Positions 20,108 through 31,798 of a stretch of 64,000 nt of DNA are shown in pieces (position 1 is the stretch's first letter; the number at the start of each line of letters is the position of its first letter). Made by a program: the position numbers and the translations under genes. Below the pieces are notes generated by a model that saw nothing but the letters and a program-made list of their open reading frames with translations, did not search any database and was not told the DNA's origin. Location: contig JASDDO010000001.1 in assembly GCA_030015575.1 (NCBI GenBank), forward strand, positions 511,557,772 to 511,621,771, in the 5' to 3' direction. The stretch is from Agapanthus africanus. Lineage: Eukaryota; Streptophyta; Magnoliopsida; Asparagales; Amaryllidaceae.

Positions 20108-20885
20108 TGATGATACTCACAAGTGGTATCTTCTCAGATGACGACACGTGGCGGATAACATGTCCCGAAGGCTACGGAGGTGGAATGAATGAGTTGCACT
20201 AGGAGGATTCCTCGGGTCCTCGATGACCGATCCGACCTTTCAAGAGACTTCCCTTAATACTCTCCATCTTCATCAAGCAAACTACCAACAGCTCGTCTCC
20301 GAGCTCTTTCAGTCTCCTTGCTCGTCTCCGAGCTTTCTGACGGGCCTAGCTTCCTGGGCCTCCCAGCCCGTCTCCGAGCTCCTGATGCGCCAAACTTCCT
20401 CGGCCTCCTAGCTCGCCTCCGAGCTATGACAGACCGAGCTCCCTCGGTCTCCCCCGAACAATAGCACGGAGCCCAGACGCCCCCGCAACGGCTCTGCGTA
20501 TATCGCCAGGGCGAGATATCTGCCTCCATTAATTGACGCATCCCTCCATTAATGTACGCATCCCTCCATTTAAGGCGAGGATAATATTGGGGGCGTAACT
20601 GAACGCGAGGATCTCACGCCCGCTCGCTCCACGCGACCACTATATAAACCTCTCTCAGACGGCTCAGGTAACTCGAATTGATTCCAATACGCCGCTGCTC
20701 TGCACCTATACCTCGTCTCTAACTTGATCATCGAAGGGTCCTAAGGTGGTCACACGCCCCGGGACTTCTTTGCAGGTAGCTCGACGCCCAACACCAACCC
20801 ATTGAGATCCACACGCTCAATAACCTCCAGATCAATCTCGACCGTCCAAGGACCGCCATCGCAGGATCGACGGAGGACAACATCT
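20108..20885 (+). repeat. Tat LTR, left arm copy (family shared with element D)
   Basis: It starts TGATGATACTC after a purine-rich tract (GAGAGTGGGAGGCTAA) and ends ACAACATCT. It aligns along its length with the LTR at 57703-58440, including CACGTGGCGGATAACATGTC near the start, a TATA box (CTATATAAAC, 20640), GGGTCCTAAGGTGGTC and CATTGAGATCCACACGC. With antisense aORF1 on its left, it is the 3' LTR of a plus-strand Tat element whose remaining interior is missing. Confidence 0.8.
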
Positions 20886-22100
20886 AAATGAGATCCGACG
20901 CTCCATCATAACCCAATCCACAAATTCTTCTTCTATTAATTGACTTCTCATTTGATGATATATTCATGCGGGTAGTATTATTTTTGATGTTTGCTACGTT
21001 TGATGTTACACTAGGTAACACTCGTTTTAATTACCCATTGCTTCTTTAATGACTCCATAAAGTAGACATTGGAATGGCCTTAATTTACGGCTTTACCCCA
21101 AACAGGGGTCAACAAGAACTGATCCTAATTATTTTATTCAGATGTGAATTAGGCTAGTCATCGAATTAATCAATGAGACTAGTAAAAAATTTAAAAAGAT
21201 TTTGGCGGTGGTTCAGGGAAGTCATTTCTATCACATGATCTATGCTTGTGAGGGACGCAACTAAGCGAAACCTAACTCGTGTGTAGGAGAGAGATAATAG
21301 CTAGCCAGCTAGCTAGGGTACCGATTAATATATTAAAAGAGGTGTTTCCATTTCAATCCCCATCACCATCAGCATTGAGCTTTTAAAACTAACTTTCCAT
21401 TTTGGAAAACATTTCTCTTCCCTCTATCTTTTTCAGCATTAATTGGGCTCTGTAACAAGTTTACTAGCTATGTCAGTGCTCACTCATTGCATGCCTTGTA
21501 GTATTTTTGGTGCGATTGATTGTGATGTACAACATACCCCCCTCTCTCTCCACACTCCATTTCTCCACTGGATTATATATATATATATATATATATGATG
21601 AGAGTTCTCTATACATTCATCATTTTGAGTTGAGAGTAGTGATAGAGAACCAAAAATTCCCATAGAGAGGCCAACCGTTTTCAACCCGCAGGAAGAGGGA
21701 GGAGCTTCGCAGCAAAGGGAAGGGAGTTTGAATGAGAATGCGTTTCTGCTCACTTGGCTTGGGCTTTGGCTGTTGATTTTTGTTGAGGGGATAATTGCTC
21801 TTTCTGCTGCTTCAGGTACCAAAACTTAATTTTGGGTTGTTTTTTATTTTTATTTTTATTTTTTACTTTGATTTATTGGTAATCTTAATTATAAGAGTTT
21901 GACTTTGCTAATCAATATGGATTTGGCTAAGAAGGAAGACCCCTTGAAAAGTTTGGTAAATTTTTTCAAGAATTCTATTTAAATTAATGCCAAGTTGAAA
22001 ACCAATATATCATATGCCATAAAAACACAAGCCAAAATGTTTTTGGGGTTTATTTTATTTGCTTTTTGCTTTATGCTGTTAGGGTTAGGTTAACATTTTT
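20886..22100 (+). other. Host-like promoter and 5' exon, left arm copy
   Basis: After the LTR comes AT-rich unique-type DNA. Around 21560-21820 there is a (TA)n run, a leader-like stretch (GAGTTGAGAGTAGTGATAGAG) and an exon-like end CTGCTTCAG|GTACC with a splice donor, followed by a T-rich intron-like sequence. A short upstream frame (MRMRFCSLGLGFGC) is present. The likely reading is the untranslated first exon of a host gene; the gene itself was not identified. Confidence 0.4.
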
Positions 22101-22550
22101 GTGATCGATCGAATATAAAGCCTAATTGGAGATGCTAGACTTTTAGTGGCCGGTTTGGATGATAATTTTCAAGCCAAAATATTTTGACAGCTTACGAAGT
22201 AAAACACCCACTCAACTTCTCATGATTGTAACACAATTAATTTGAATGTTTCTCTCCGAGCAATCCGTGTTATAAAAAAATGATTGTCTAATTTAATTCC
22301 AGTACATTTTTGTGTTGTTCACGGTAGAATTTGAGTGTTCCTTTAGAGTTAGGGTCAATGATCAACACTTGAGGATGTATAAGTGTTACAATGAGTGCTA
22401 CATGCAGGTTTTCTGTAATTAACCCAAAATTCAAAATTGGCTACAAGGAAATTAATACAAGTGTGTATCTACAGCATAGCTCATATATATTTTACACAAA
22501 GGAAATGGCTATTCTACTCTATATAATTTAGCCTGCAGATTCAGTGCTTG
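22101..22550. other. Spacer at the centre of the inverted repeat
   Basis: This single-copy centre is itself found, reverse-complemented, at about 43320-43800 (for example GATCGATCGAATATAAAGCC against GGCTTTATATTCGATCGATC). In that copy it is joined to the right-arm type of sequence. No gene was recognised in it. Confidence 0.75.
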
Positions 22551-23050
22551 CAATGTTAACCTAACCGTAACAAGGATAAAGCAAAAAGCAAATAAAATAA
22601 ACTCCAAAAACATTTTGGCTTGTGTTTTCATGGCATATGATATATGGGTTTTCAACTTTGCACTAATTTAAATAGAATTCTTGAAAAAATTTACCAAACT
22701 TTTCAAGGGGTCTTCCTTCTTAGCCAAATCCATATTGATTAGCAAAGTCAAACTCTTATAATTAAGATTACCAATAAATCAAAGTAAAAAATAAAAATAA
22801 AAATAAAAAACAACCCAAAATTAAGATTTTGGTACCTGAAGCAGCAGAAAGAGCAATTATCCCCTCAACAAAAATCAACAGCCAAAGCCCAAGCCAGGTG
22901 AGCAGAAACGCATTCTCATTCAAACTCCCTTCGCCTTACTGCGAAGCTCCTTCCTCTTCCTGCGGGTTGAAAACGGCAGGCCTCTCTATGGGAATTTTTG
23001 GTTCTCTATCACTACTCTCAACTCAAAATGATGAATGTTTAGAGAACTCT

Positions 23051-23087
<37 letters not shown>

Positions 23088-23778
23088 CCAGTGGAGAAAT
23101 GGAGTGTGGAGAGAGAGGGGGTATGTTGTACATCACAATCAATGGCACCAAAAATACTACAAGGCATGCAATGAGTGAGCACTGACATAGCTAGTAAACT
23201 TGTAACAGACCCCAATTAATGCTGAAAAAGATAGAGGGAAGATAAATGTTTCCCAAAATAGAAAGTAAGTTTTAAGAGCCCAATGCTGGTGGTGATGGGG
23301 ATTGAAATGGAAACACCTCTTTTAATATATTAATCGGTATCCTAGCTAGCTGACTAGCTATTATCTCTCTCCTACACACCTACACGACTTAGGTTTCTCT
23401 CTGTTGCGTCCCTCGCAAGCATAAATCATGTGATAGAAATGACGTTCCTGAACCATCGCCAAAATCTTTTTAAATTTGTTACTAGTCTTATTGATTTATT
23501 CAACGACTAGCCTAATTCACATCTGAGTAAAATAATTAGGATCAGTTCTTGTTGACCCCTGTTTGGGGTAAAGCAGTAAATTAAAGCCCATTTCAATGTC
23601 TACTTCATGGAGTCGATAAAGAAGCAATGGATAATTAAAACGAGTGTTACCTAATGAAACATCAAACGTAGCAACATCAAACATAATACTACCCGCATGA
23701 ACATATCGTCAAATGAGAAGCCAATTAACAGAAGAAGAATTTGTGGATTGGGTTATGATGGAGCGTCAGATCACCTTT
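22551..23778 (-). other. Host-like promoter and 5' exon, right arm copy
   Basis: Mirror image of 20886-22100, including the exon end near 22831, a (TA)n run at 23052-23085 and the same leader. The minus strand is the reading direction. The inner end (22551-22715) is the version that also exists next to the spacer sequence at 43157-43320, so this arm keeps the ancestral arrangement. Confidence 0.45.
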
Positions 23779-24565
23779 AGATGTTGTCCTTCGTCGATCC
23801 TGCGATGGCAGTCCTTAGACGGTCGAGATTGATCTGGAGGTTATTGAGCGTGTGGATCTCAATGGGTTGGTGTTGGGCGTCGAGCTACCTGCAAAGAAGT
23901 CCCGGGGCGTGTGACCACCTTAGGACCCTCCGACGATCAAATTAGAGCTGAGATATAGGTACAGAGTAGCGGCGTATTACAATCAATTCGAGTTACCTGA
24001 GCCATCTGAAAGAGGGGTTTATATAGTGGTCGCGTGGAGCAAACGGGCGTGAGATCCTCACCTTCAGTTATGCCCCAGCATTATCCTCGCCTTAAATGGC
24101 GGGATAAGCCCATTAATGTAGGGATGCGCCCATTAATGGAGGCGGATATCTCGCCCTGGCGATATACGCAGAGTCGTTGCGGGGGCGTCTGGGCTCCGTG
24201 CTATTGTTCGGGCGAGACCGAGGGAGCTCGGTCTGTCATAGCTCGGAGGCGAGGTAGGAGGCCGAGAAAGCTCGGCGCATCAGGAGCTCGGAGACGAGCT
24301 GGGAGGCCTAAGAAGCTAGGCCCGTCAGAAGGCTCGGAGACGAGTAAGGAGACTGAAAGAGCTCGGAGACGAGCTGTTGGTAGTTTGCTTGGTGAAGGTG
24401 GAGAGTATTCAGGGAGGTCTCTTGAAAAGTCGGATCGGTCATCGAAGATCCGAGGACCCGAGGAATCCTCCTAGTGCAACTCATTTAGTCCACCTACGTA
24501 GCCTTCGGGACACGTCATCCGCCACGTGTCGTCATCTGAGAAGATACCACTTATGAGTATCATCA
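23779..24565 (-). repeat. Tat LTR, right arm copy (3' LTR of a minus-strand element)
   Basis: Minus-strand copy of the LTR at 20108-20885, starting TGATGATACTC at 24565 and ending ACAACATCT at 23779. TATA box at about 24018-24025. A polypurine-like tract precedes it (GGGAGTGGGAGGCTAA on the minus strand). Its element continues to the right with antisense aORF1. Confidence 0.8.
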
Positions 24566-25039
24566 TTAGCCTCCCACTCCCGTTCCGACCTATTTATTGA
24601 TCGGGTCGAGAGTGGCCTGCTCGGTTTTTCTTTTGCTTATTTTGGCTCCAAGGAATCATAAATGCGGATCACCCGGGAAGAGCATAGCGTTTGGTGGTTA
24701 CGTCGTTTCGATCTTTGCGCCCACGTGTCGCCTCGTCGTTCGCCCGAATCTTCACGCGTATCCCCAATGACGTCAGTGGATCAATGAAATGACCACGCTT
24801 TAAAAAGGAGGCACCATTCCAGCCGATCGCCAGTTGGGGTATGGGGCACATGTTGGGCGTCGGTTGGCGGAAGTGACAGGCTATACCTGACTCCTGCAGT
24901 CGAAAAGACACCCCCAATGGCCAATCGCCATGTGGAGCCATGCCGGTCGCTGGGAGTGACGTTTCGTTTTGGCAGGAACCAATCAGGGCCGTTGGATGGT
25001 TTTTTGGGGTGCATAAATAGGAGGGGACCATCCTGGCCA

Positions 25040-26362
25040 ACATTTTTACCCTAATTCACTTTCGTTGCCAAAAATTGCCCGGTGCTCCTTCCCCTTAGAT
25101 CAGATCTCCCGTAATTTTTCCTCGGCGAGTCCATTCCCTTGAGTCAGGTTAGATATCTTTATCTGAGGAGTCTGTAGAGAGTTAGGGTAGAGTCGGACGA
25201 TGAGGCTCCAGTTGCTGGAGCCGAGTCCAGAGGGTCTTCCTCCCATTTGGCTTTAGAGAGCTAAGAGGGTTCTTCTTCATCCTCTGTGTCGGGTTCGCCC
25301 CCGAGATTCAGGGCCTTCCCTGTCGCCCACTGTCGGGCGGCGACAAGGGCTCCTAAGGTGTGCATCAGGAACGTCCACGATGCGCCTCCGTCTTGAGGAA
25401 TGTGGACGAGCTTCCCGAGATCCGAGCTCGATTCCATATCCCCTCTAGCTATTCTCTTCGTCTAGCTAGAGAGGATGAGCGGACGGACCAGGTGCAGGGC
25501 AAGGAGATTGCCATGTATTTGGAAGCATTCCAGACAGGACTGCGTTTGCCATTTCCTACCGAGGTATGTGGGATGGTTCGTTGCTTCCATCTCGCCCCGG
25601 GCCAGCTAGCGCTGAGCTCGTGGAGAATCCTCCTCGGGTTTCTAGTCCAGTTGAAACTTGAAAACATCCCCTTCAGTTTGACCATTCTTATTTATATCCT
25701 CTGTTATAAGAATCACCCCGACACCGATAAGGACGAGCCGAGTTGTGTGTACTATTCCTTCAAAAAACGCAAAGGAAGGGTGTCCGGGTCGGATGTGGTA
25801 GCCGTCCCTTCTTCCATTCATAAATGGAAGGAGAAGTTCGTACTCGTCGGGCCACCCGAGAGCGAGGATTGACCTGTGCCTACACAGCGGCACAGGGCCG
25901 ACTGCTCGAGGGCGAAACCGTCATCCTCACCCGAGGTAAGGGTGGTGTCTTTGTGGGAGCCGATCCAGCGGGCCGACGTCTTACTCTCTGAGCTGCCTCT
26001 GAGCTGGGCCGGGCTCAGCCCTGCGCGCTTTCTGGATAAGTTAGGGTCGTAGACAACCTATTTAGACTTTGACGAATTTTTTTAGCCCTTTTCAGCGTCA
26101 CCAACTCCTTTTGTGTGTTCTTTTTTTTTGCAGAACAAATGGACCAAACCAAGTTCCTAGACGCCATGACCGTGAAGTCTCATAAAAGACAGGGGGCAGA
26201 AGCTCGTCCAAGCCTGGCCCGAGCTCGGCCCCGAAGCCAACTCCACCGGCAAAGTCTTCCGCTGCGCCCCGAGCCACAGAAGACATCCGCGGGGAAGCCA
26301 GAAGCATGCACAGGACCCGGCACCCCTGGCGAGGGAGAATGAGGAGCCCACCGACGTTCCAC
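25040..26362 (+). pseudogene. Antisense aORF1 N-terminal part, right arm copy, split by Copia
   Basis: The best piece is 25360-25872 on the plus strand: SVLRNVDELPEIRARFHIP, YLEAFQTGLRLPFPTEVCG, PGQLALSSWRILLGFLVQL, CVYYSFKKRKGRVSG, VPSSIHKWKEKFVLVGPPE. This is the gypsy-type-transposon-like domain of the Tat aORF. After an intron ending TTTTTTTTGCAG near 26132, a basic/Pro-rich exon runs to about 26362, where Copia is inserted. The remaining C-terminal part of such a protein resumes, in the same orientation, at 34826. Several breaks are present. Confidence 0.7.
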
Positions 26363-26368
26363 TCAAAA

Positions 26369-28524
26369 TGTTGGGTTCCTTAGCACCCTCACCATGTTTT
26401 CTAAGGCATCCAGCATACAATTTTAAAAATCTAGAGTGCTAGGAAACCCTAAACAAGGATCTAACTAAAGAATTAGGGTTAAACTAAACAAGTAAACAAC
26501 TTTACTCTAAGTGAACAAGAAATACAACCATTGTAGACCGGTCTTTCACTTCTAAAGCTCCTTATAGTAGTCCCTTCGCTCCAAGTAGTGATCTCCCGGA
26601 CTCTCGTTAGGCTCCACTAGGCGAAAGGAACAGACTTGCTTGAAGAATTTCGAGGCCGAAGATCTACGTTGAGAAATCTCCAACTCAAGCTAGCTCTTCA
26701 CTAATTGAGAATTAGTGAAGCAAACAACCTACACTAAATGGCCAGTCTAGTATAGATTGATGAAGTAGGAATTTTGCTCACTTTAGAATAATTTTTATCT
26801 CTTTTTCTTCAACTCAAGAAAACCTAGTGAGCAAACTTGAGATGAAGAAGTCAAGAATAATGGCAACCATGGGTGAGAAAATATCTAGATGATATTTGTA
26901 GAGACTTAACCATGGCTAAAAATAATGGTTGGGTTAATAAATATCTAGAGTAAAACAAAATTAGTGGACTAAGTCAATGGTTTCCACAAGCTTCTACAAG
27001 CCTCCAACACATGACAATTTCCACCTAATTTTGTTTATTCCCTAAATAAATAATCACCCTTATTATCTTAAGTATGGTATGAGTCTCATACACCCATGTA
27101 CAATATATCATCAAGTATGACACACAAAAAGAATACATTAACATATATCACATATATATTAAATGTATAAGTAGAAAATAAATTCTTAAGTGAGCTAATA
27201 TTAATCAATATATATTAATATATCAAATATATAATTATATATTAAATTATTAAATCAACACTTGATTTAATAATCCGGCTATATCACATATAACCGACTA
27301 ATATTATTTATATCATCTTATCAAATCAACACTTGATTCAATAACCCGGCTATATCTCATATAACCGACCGATATCATATATCACGAGATTAGAATACGG
27401 TATCTTATACACATATTAATCACGGTCCCGCACATATCACATTTGTGCCCTATTTCATTTCGCTTGAGCCAGGAAGCCTTTGTGTAGGACTCTAAAGACT
27501 CGTCAATACACCGGCAGTAGGTAACGATCATATCAGTTACCCAAAACTCGTCAGCGGTGCTAGCTGGACGTAACGGCTTACCCGGGTATTGAGCGATCAG
27601 AAGATCAACAAGCAAGCTTGTCCATACTCCCATGAATCCAATAAGTAACACTACCGTACATTCCGGTCTCTTCGTCTGATATGTCGCATATCTAGTCTGG
27701 AGGTGATAAACGTCAGACCCCAACAACTAGATAAGTCATGCCGATGTGAGGCTCATAACAAGTCGAGAAACTACTGATAACACTTACCAGTAAATCTCAG
27801 TATCAGCCCTGGTCAGGGACTTCCTGTTATAGCCAATTGAGCACAGCGCAACATCAACCCCCAATACCGGGAGAGAAGAAATCTCTCCTATCGCTCATTG
27901 CCTCTATGTGACTCGGGACTGTACGTAAAAACCACCGTTTTACACGCTCTCATGAACGTGGTAACGTGGAAATCAAACCATGGTGGGAATCACACAAGAC
28001 TCTATGACGATCTCGGGTCTACAGACTAACATGTACCAGTGTCACCAGAGAACTGCTATCTGACGATAGGTATAATACCATCTAGGAGTTCTCGGCGAGT
28101 CCTGTTCAGTGTACCCAGTCTCCACTGAGCACACGTATACAATCTTTCATGTCAAACACCAATGTATGTAAGATCAGCCATCGCCCATCAAATGGGTCAA
28201 GAAACGTATACGCTAGTCTACTATGGAATATCGATGCCCTGTCTCGATACTCACACGACTAGGAACAATTAAAGGATGTACTTGCCGACTACCCTGGCCC
28301 CACTAGTATGATTTCCATCATAGTCCTGGTAGTCAAGTACACATCCTAAGGGCTTTATCAACATGTAACAGAGAGACAGTACAAGTATACATGTTAAGAT
28401 AAAGAGCAACCAGATAGCATACTATCATGTCGAGCAAGAGAGCCCTCTCTATATATGTCCAGGTATTCACTATAATATATAATCATGTACATTAATGGCC
28501 TCTGGGGCATACATACAACTAACA
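26369..28524 (-). repeat. Copia 3' LTR (about 2.15 kb)
   Basis: The left end is fixed by ...CCCAACA on the minus strand at 26369 and the right end by TGTTAG at 28524, directly after the polypurine tract. The LTR is AT-rich with runs of ATATATTAA. Its outermost 380 bp are duplicated in the left palindrome arm. Confidence 0.75.
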
Positions 28525-29545
28525 ATCTCCAACTTGCACTAAGGCCAGTTGTTGTAGTATCTCATACCCAACATCCCTTAAAGTCTCTCTGGGGGAAAAG
28601 CCTTCGTGAGTGGATTCTTCGTGTCAACTCTCCTGACCTCGATCGCCGTGAGATCAACTATCTCCATGATCAGGTGATACTGCCTAAGAATATGTCTGGA
28701 TCACTGATAGGACCGGGATTCCTAGGCCAAAGCCACGACTCCATTATCACAGCAATGGTAGGAACCAAGTTCATCTTATGAGCATCTATACCCAGACAGT
28801 CTTTTTGGTAGCATCGTTGGCAGCGATGTATTCACCCATTATCGTTGAGTCTGCCACGGTATCTAGTTTGGAACTCTTCCAACATACCGTCCCTCCACTG
28901 AGGGTAAAGACCAGACCCGAAACTGTCTAACAGTCGACCTTATCACTCTGGAAGCTCGAACCGGTAAAGGACTCCACTTGAAGTTCACCGTTACCATACA
29001 CCAAGCACATTTCTTTAGTGATTCTCAAGTACTTAAGAATGTTCTTCATTGCTGTCCAGTGTTTCTCCCCGGGATGTAAGAGGCATCATCCAAATCCTTC
29101 ATGGAGAAACATTGTGATAAGAGGAACTTGACCGGGTGTAGCATAGGAACACAATTTCCTATGAAGAGTATATCATCTGCGTACAATACGAGGAAGATAA
29201 CCTTACTCTCTACAACCTTTTTGTATATACAAGATTTATCTACCTTTTTTATGAAGTCAAACTCTTTGACTGCCACATCAAAACAGATGTTCCAACTCTG
29301 TGATGCCAACTTTAATCCTAATGGACTTAAGCATAGCCACTGGAGAAAAGGTTTCATCAAAATCCACACATGTTTATTGACAAAAACCTTTTATTACAAG
29401 TCTAGTTTTGAAAGTCTCAACTCTTCCATCTACACCAAGAATCATCTCAAGATCCACTTGCTCTCGATGGGTTTTACCCCTTCAGATGCAACTTCCAAAG
29501 TCATACTTTGTTGGCGTACATGGATTCCATCTCAGATCGCATAGC
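28525..29545 (-). CDS. Copia reverse transcriptase end and RNase H remnant
   Basis: 29046-29369 carries the RT core with VIFLVLYADDILFIGNC, where YADD is the catalytic motif, and CFSMKDLDDASYIPG. RNase H can be traced at about 28800-28960 through DSTIMGEYIAANDAT. The end of the protein lies just before the polypurine tract. The sequence is heavily broken. Confidence 0.75.
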
Positions 29546-29555
29546 ATCCAGCCAT

Positions 29556-30671
29556 TTAACAGTCTCCACTCGTGATGGCCTGCTCGAAACTAGTTGGGTC
29601 ATAATCTTCCATGATGCAATCCTCGCTCCCATTGTCATTGAGAAAACCGTAGTATCTCTCAGGCGGATGAGAAACCCTACTAGATCTGTGGAGAGGCTGA
29701 GATTTGTCGGGAACTATTGAATCCATCGGTTCTACCAAATCATCAGCTGTAGTTTGTGTAGCTGGAACTCCTTTCAGTTCTACCCCATGACCATAAATTT
29801 CTTTAACAAGAAATTCCTTTTCTAAAAAGGTGGTATGCCGAGAAACAAAACACCTTTTATTTCTCGGTGTGGTAGAAGATATACCCTTACGAATGATTGG
29901 GATATCCAACAAACTTACACAGAACTGATTTTGCCTCGAGCTTGACCGGATTTTGCCTTTCAACATAGGTCGGACAATCCCATATCTTAACTTGTTAAGG
30001 CGTGGTCTCTTCCCATGCCATATCGCATGTAGAGTGGTAGGCACTGATTTTGGTCGGAATCCTATTCAATAGGTATGCAGCTTCTCAAACACATAACACC
30101 CAAAGGAAATAGGTAACTCAGCGGTACTCATCATTGAGCATACCATATCTAATAGGGTGTGATTCCTCCGTCCCGATACACCGTTGTGCTGTGGTGTATA
30201 CGGAGGAGTAAGCTGAGAGAATCTGATTATCTTTTAAATAGTCCAAGAATTCCGTGCTCAACTATTCTTCTTCCCGATCAGATCGAAGGATTTAATACTT
30301 CTACCTGTTTGGTTCTCTACCTCATACTTATATTCCTTGAATTTCTCAAAAGGTTAAGACTTGTATTTCATCAGGAACACATGTCCGAATCTTGAGAGAT
30401 CATCAATGAATGTAATGAAGTACGAGGAACCATTCCTGCCATGTGTAGACATGGGACCGCATGCATCACTATGTATCAGTCCCAAGAGTTCAGGAACTCT
30501 TTCTTCGTGTCCAGTAAATGAAGTTTTGGTCATCTTGCCTTTGAGACGTGACTGGCAAGTTTCATATGATGTAAATTCAAACTGATTTAAATATTCATCT
30601 CTATGCAACTTCTCTAGCCATGTCGCATTGATATGACATAGTCTACAATGCCACAAGAAGGATTCGTTCAT
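29556..30671 (-). CDS. Copia integrase remnant
   Basis: 30354-30671 begins with a pre-integrase zinc-finger-like segment (LWHCRLCHINATWLEKLHRD) and an integrase core start (IHSDACGPMSTHGRNGSSY, FITFIDDLSRFGHVFLM). 29556-30044 contains the C-terminal integrase and linker (RCFVSRHTTFLEKEFLV, RSSRVSHPPERYYGFL). The stretch between the two is also integrase-like but broken. Confidence 0.8.
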
Positions 30672-31290
30672 TTCTGAACTTTTCCTCTTGTGTGTTATGT
30701 ACGTTAAGAATTGTAGTTTGATTTAGAACGTATATGCCACTACATAACGTGTCTGATCCAATCAACTTTTGATTCAGGAAAATGTTCATAACATTATCCT
30801 GCAATACAAAATTATATCTTTCTTTACTCAATAAAGAAACTGATATAATATTGCATATCAGGTTCGGTATGTAATAACAATCGTTCAGAATCAATGTATT
30901 ACCAGTTGGTAATACAAGGTGATATTCGTCAACTGCTTTGGCTGCAACATTTGCACCATTCCTTACTTCTTGAGAATGATCACACATTCCCAGTTCTCTA
31001 CCTTTCTTTAGCTCATGTAACATATTACATATGTAGGATTCCGATCCGGTATCTAATACCCAAGACGTAAAGTGTACTGAGAAACAGTTCTCGTTAACTA
31101 ATACACCCGAAGAAAGTGCATCAACATGCTCATTCCTCGTTTGGGTGGCGTGGGAATCCGGATATTCCCTTATTTCCTGCTCGGACTTGTAACAATTATA
31201 AGATAGAGCGGAACCAACGTTTCCCAGCTCAGTATAACAAGTGGGTTCGGTCAATACATCCATATTATTATCTTGATTAAGGCATGTCAC
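30643..31290 (-). CDS. Copia protease remnant
   Basis: The frame includes WVLDTGSESYICNMLHELK, with the DTG catalytic triplet of retropepsins, and the typical continuation LPTGNTLILNDCYYIPNLI. It ends with a gag-pre-integrase-like segment (LIGSDTLCSGIYVLNQTTI). Confidence 0.8.
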   Translation of the reverse strand: MTCLNQDNNMDVLTEPTCYTELGNVGSALSYNCYKSEQEIREYPDSHATQTRNEHVDALSSGVLVNENCFSVHFTSWVLDTGSESYICNMLHELKKGRELGMCDHSQEVRNGANVAAKAVDEYHLVLPTGNTLILNDCYYIPNLICNIISVSLLSKERYNFVLQDNVMNIFLNQKLIGSDTLCSGIYVLNQTTILNVHNTQEEKFRNERILLVAL

Positions 31291-31798
31291 GGTCGCTACC
31301 TGGAGAGAGAGAAGAAAACACTATATGTATGCTCTTGCAAGATTAGATTGGTTATTATTTTATCTAATCAGGATGGCTCCCACTGTTTTTATCAAATCTT
31401 CCTTCAAACCTTAAAGGTAAGACTAGCCAAATTAATTACACCCTACAAGTTCGCTAATCTTTCAGCCAGGCCAGTGTCAGTACTTTGAGGGAGGTTCCCC
31501 GTGTTTTCGCACGGACCTAATTAAAATAAACCTCGTTTTTTCCAAAGGTATAACCCCATTGACACCTTTCTAATCACCTACTTGATCGGCTAAGTGTAAA
31601 GTGCAAAACTCTTCCAGGAGTAACTCTTACTCGTGCTGGGTATCGGGATCCAACTATCTCATAGAAAGTATGCAATCTCATTGGAAATTTCAACACTTGA
31701 AATTCCTAATAATATTTTGCCCTAGCAACTTACGGCCTTAACAAGGTCAACAAATCATAAACGCTAGCTAAGTTCAACCCGTCATTTACTGATTGAAT
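31291..31798 (-). other. Leader-like stretch of the Copia element
   Basis: About 500 bp without a gene. On the minus strand it ends in a pyrimidine-rich tract and CAG just before the protease frame (CTCTCTCTCCAG, about 31300), which looks like a splice acceptor. No gag or LTR was recognised here. Confidence 0.35.

Larger units (their letters stand above)
17918..26748. repeat. Large inverted repeat: two 4.2-kb arms around a 450-bp spacer
   Basis: The sequence from 17918 to about 22100 reappears, reverse-complemented and diverged by substitutions and small indels, from 26748 back to about 22551. Checkpoints: CACTAGACTGGC (17925) against GCCAGTCTAGTA (26736); the LTR at 20108-20885 against 23779-24565; the exon ending CTGCTTCAGGTACC (21818) against GGTACCTGAAGCAG (22831). 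Both arms hold a Copia LTR tip, antisense aORF1, a Tat LTR and a host-like 5' exon in mirrored order. The arms are clearly not identical, so this is not a very recent event. Confidence 0.9.
26369..31798 (-). mobile_element. Ty1/Copia retrotransposon, minus strand, broken and lacking its 5' LTR
   Basis: Right to left: leader-like stretch, protease, pre-integrase/integrase, RT, RNase H, polypurine tract (CAAGTTGGAGATTG) and one LTR at 26369-28524. The order PR-INT-RT-RH is that of Copia. The LTR start (TGTTAGTTGTATGTATGCCCC) resembles, from memory, Tork/Angela-type LTRs. Gag and the 5' LTR were not found. Coding parts carry many breaks, so the copy is old. It is inserted into Tat aORF1; caaaa at 26364-26368 may be its target duplication, but the partner is lost. 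Confidence 0.85.

Noticed and set aside
17918-26748. The palindrome as a CACTA or foldback transposon (left end reads CACTAGACTGG)
   Set aside because: The outer end falls in the middle of a Copia LTR, the right end reads TAGTATAG rather than TAGTG, no 3-bp duplication fits, and the arms contain unrelated elements.
27382-27726. 114-codon minus-strand frame within the Copia LTR
   Set aside because: LTR sequence; no conserved domain and no start context.
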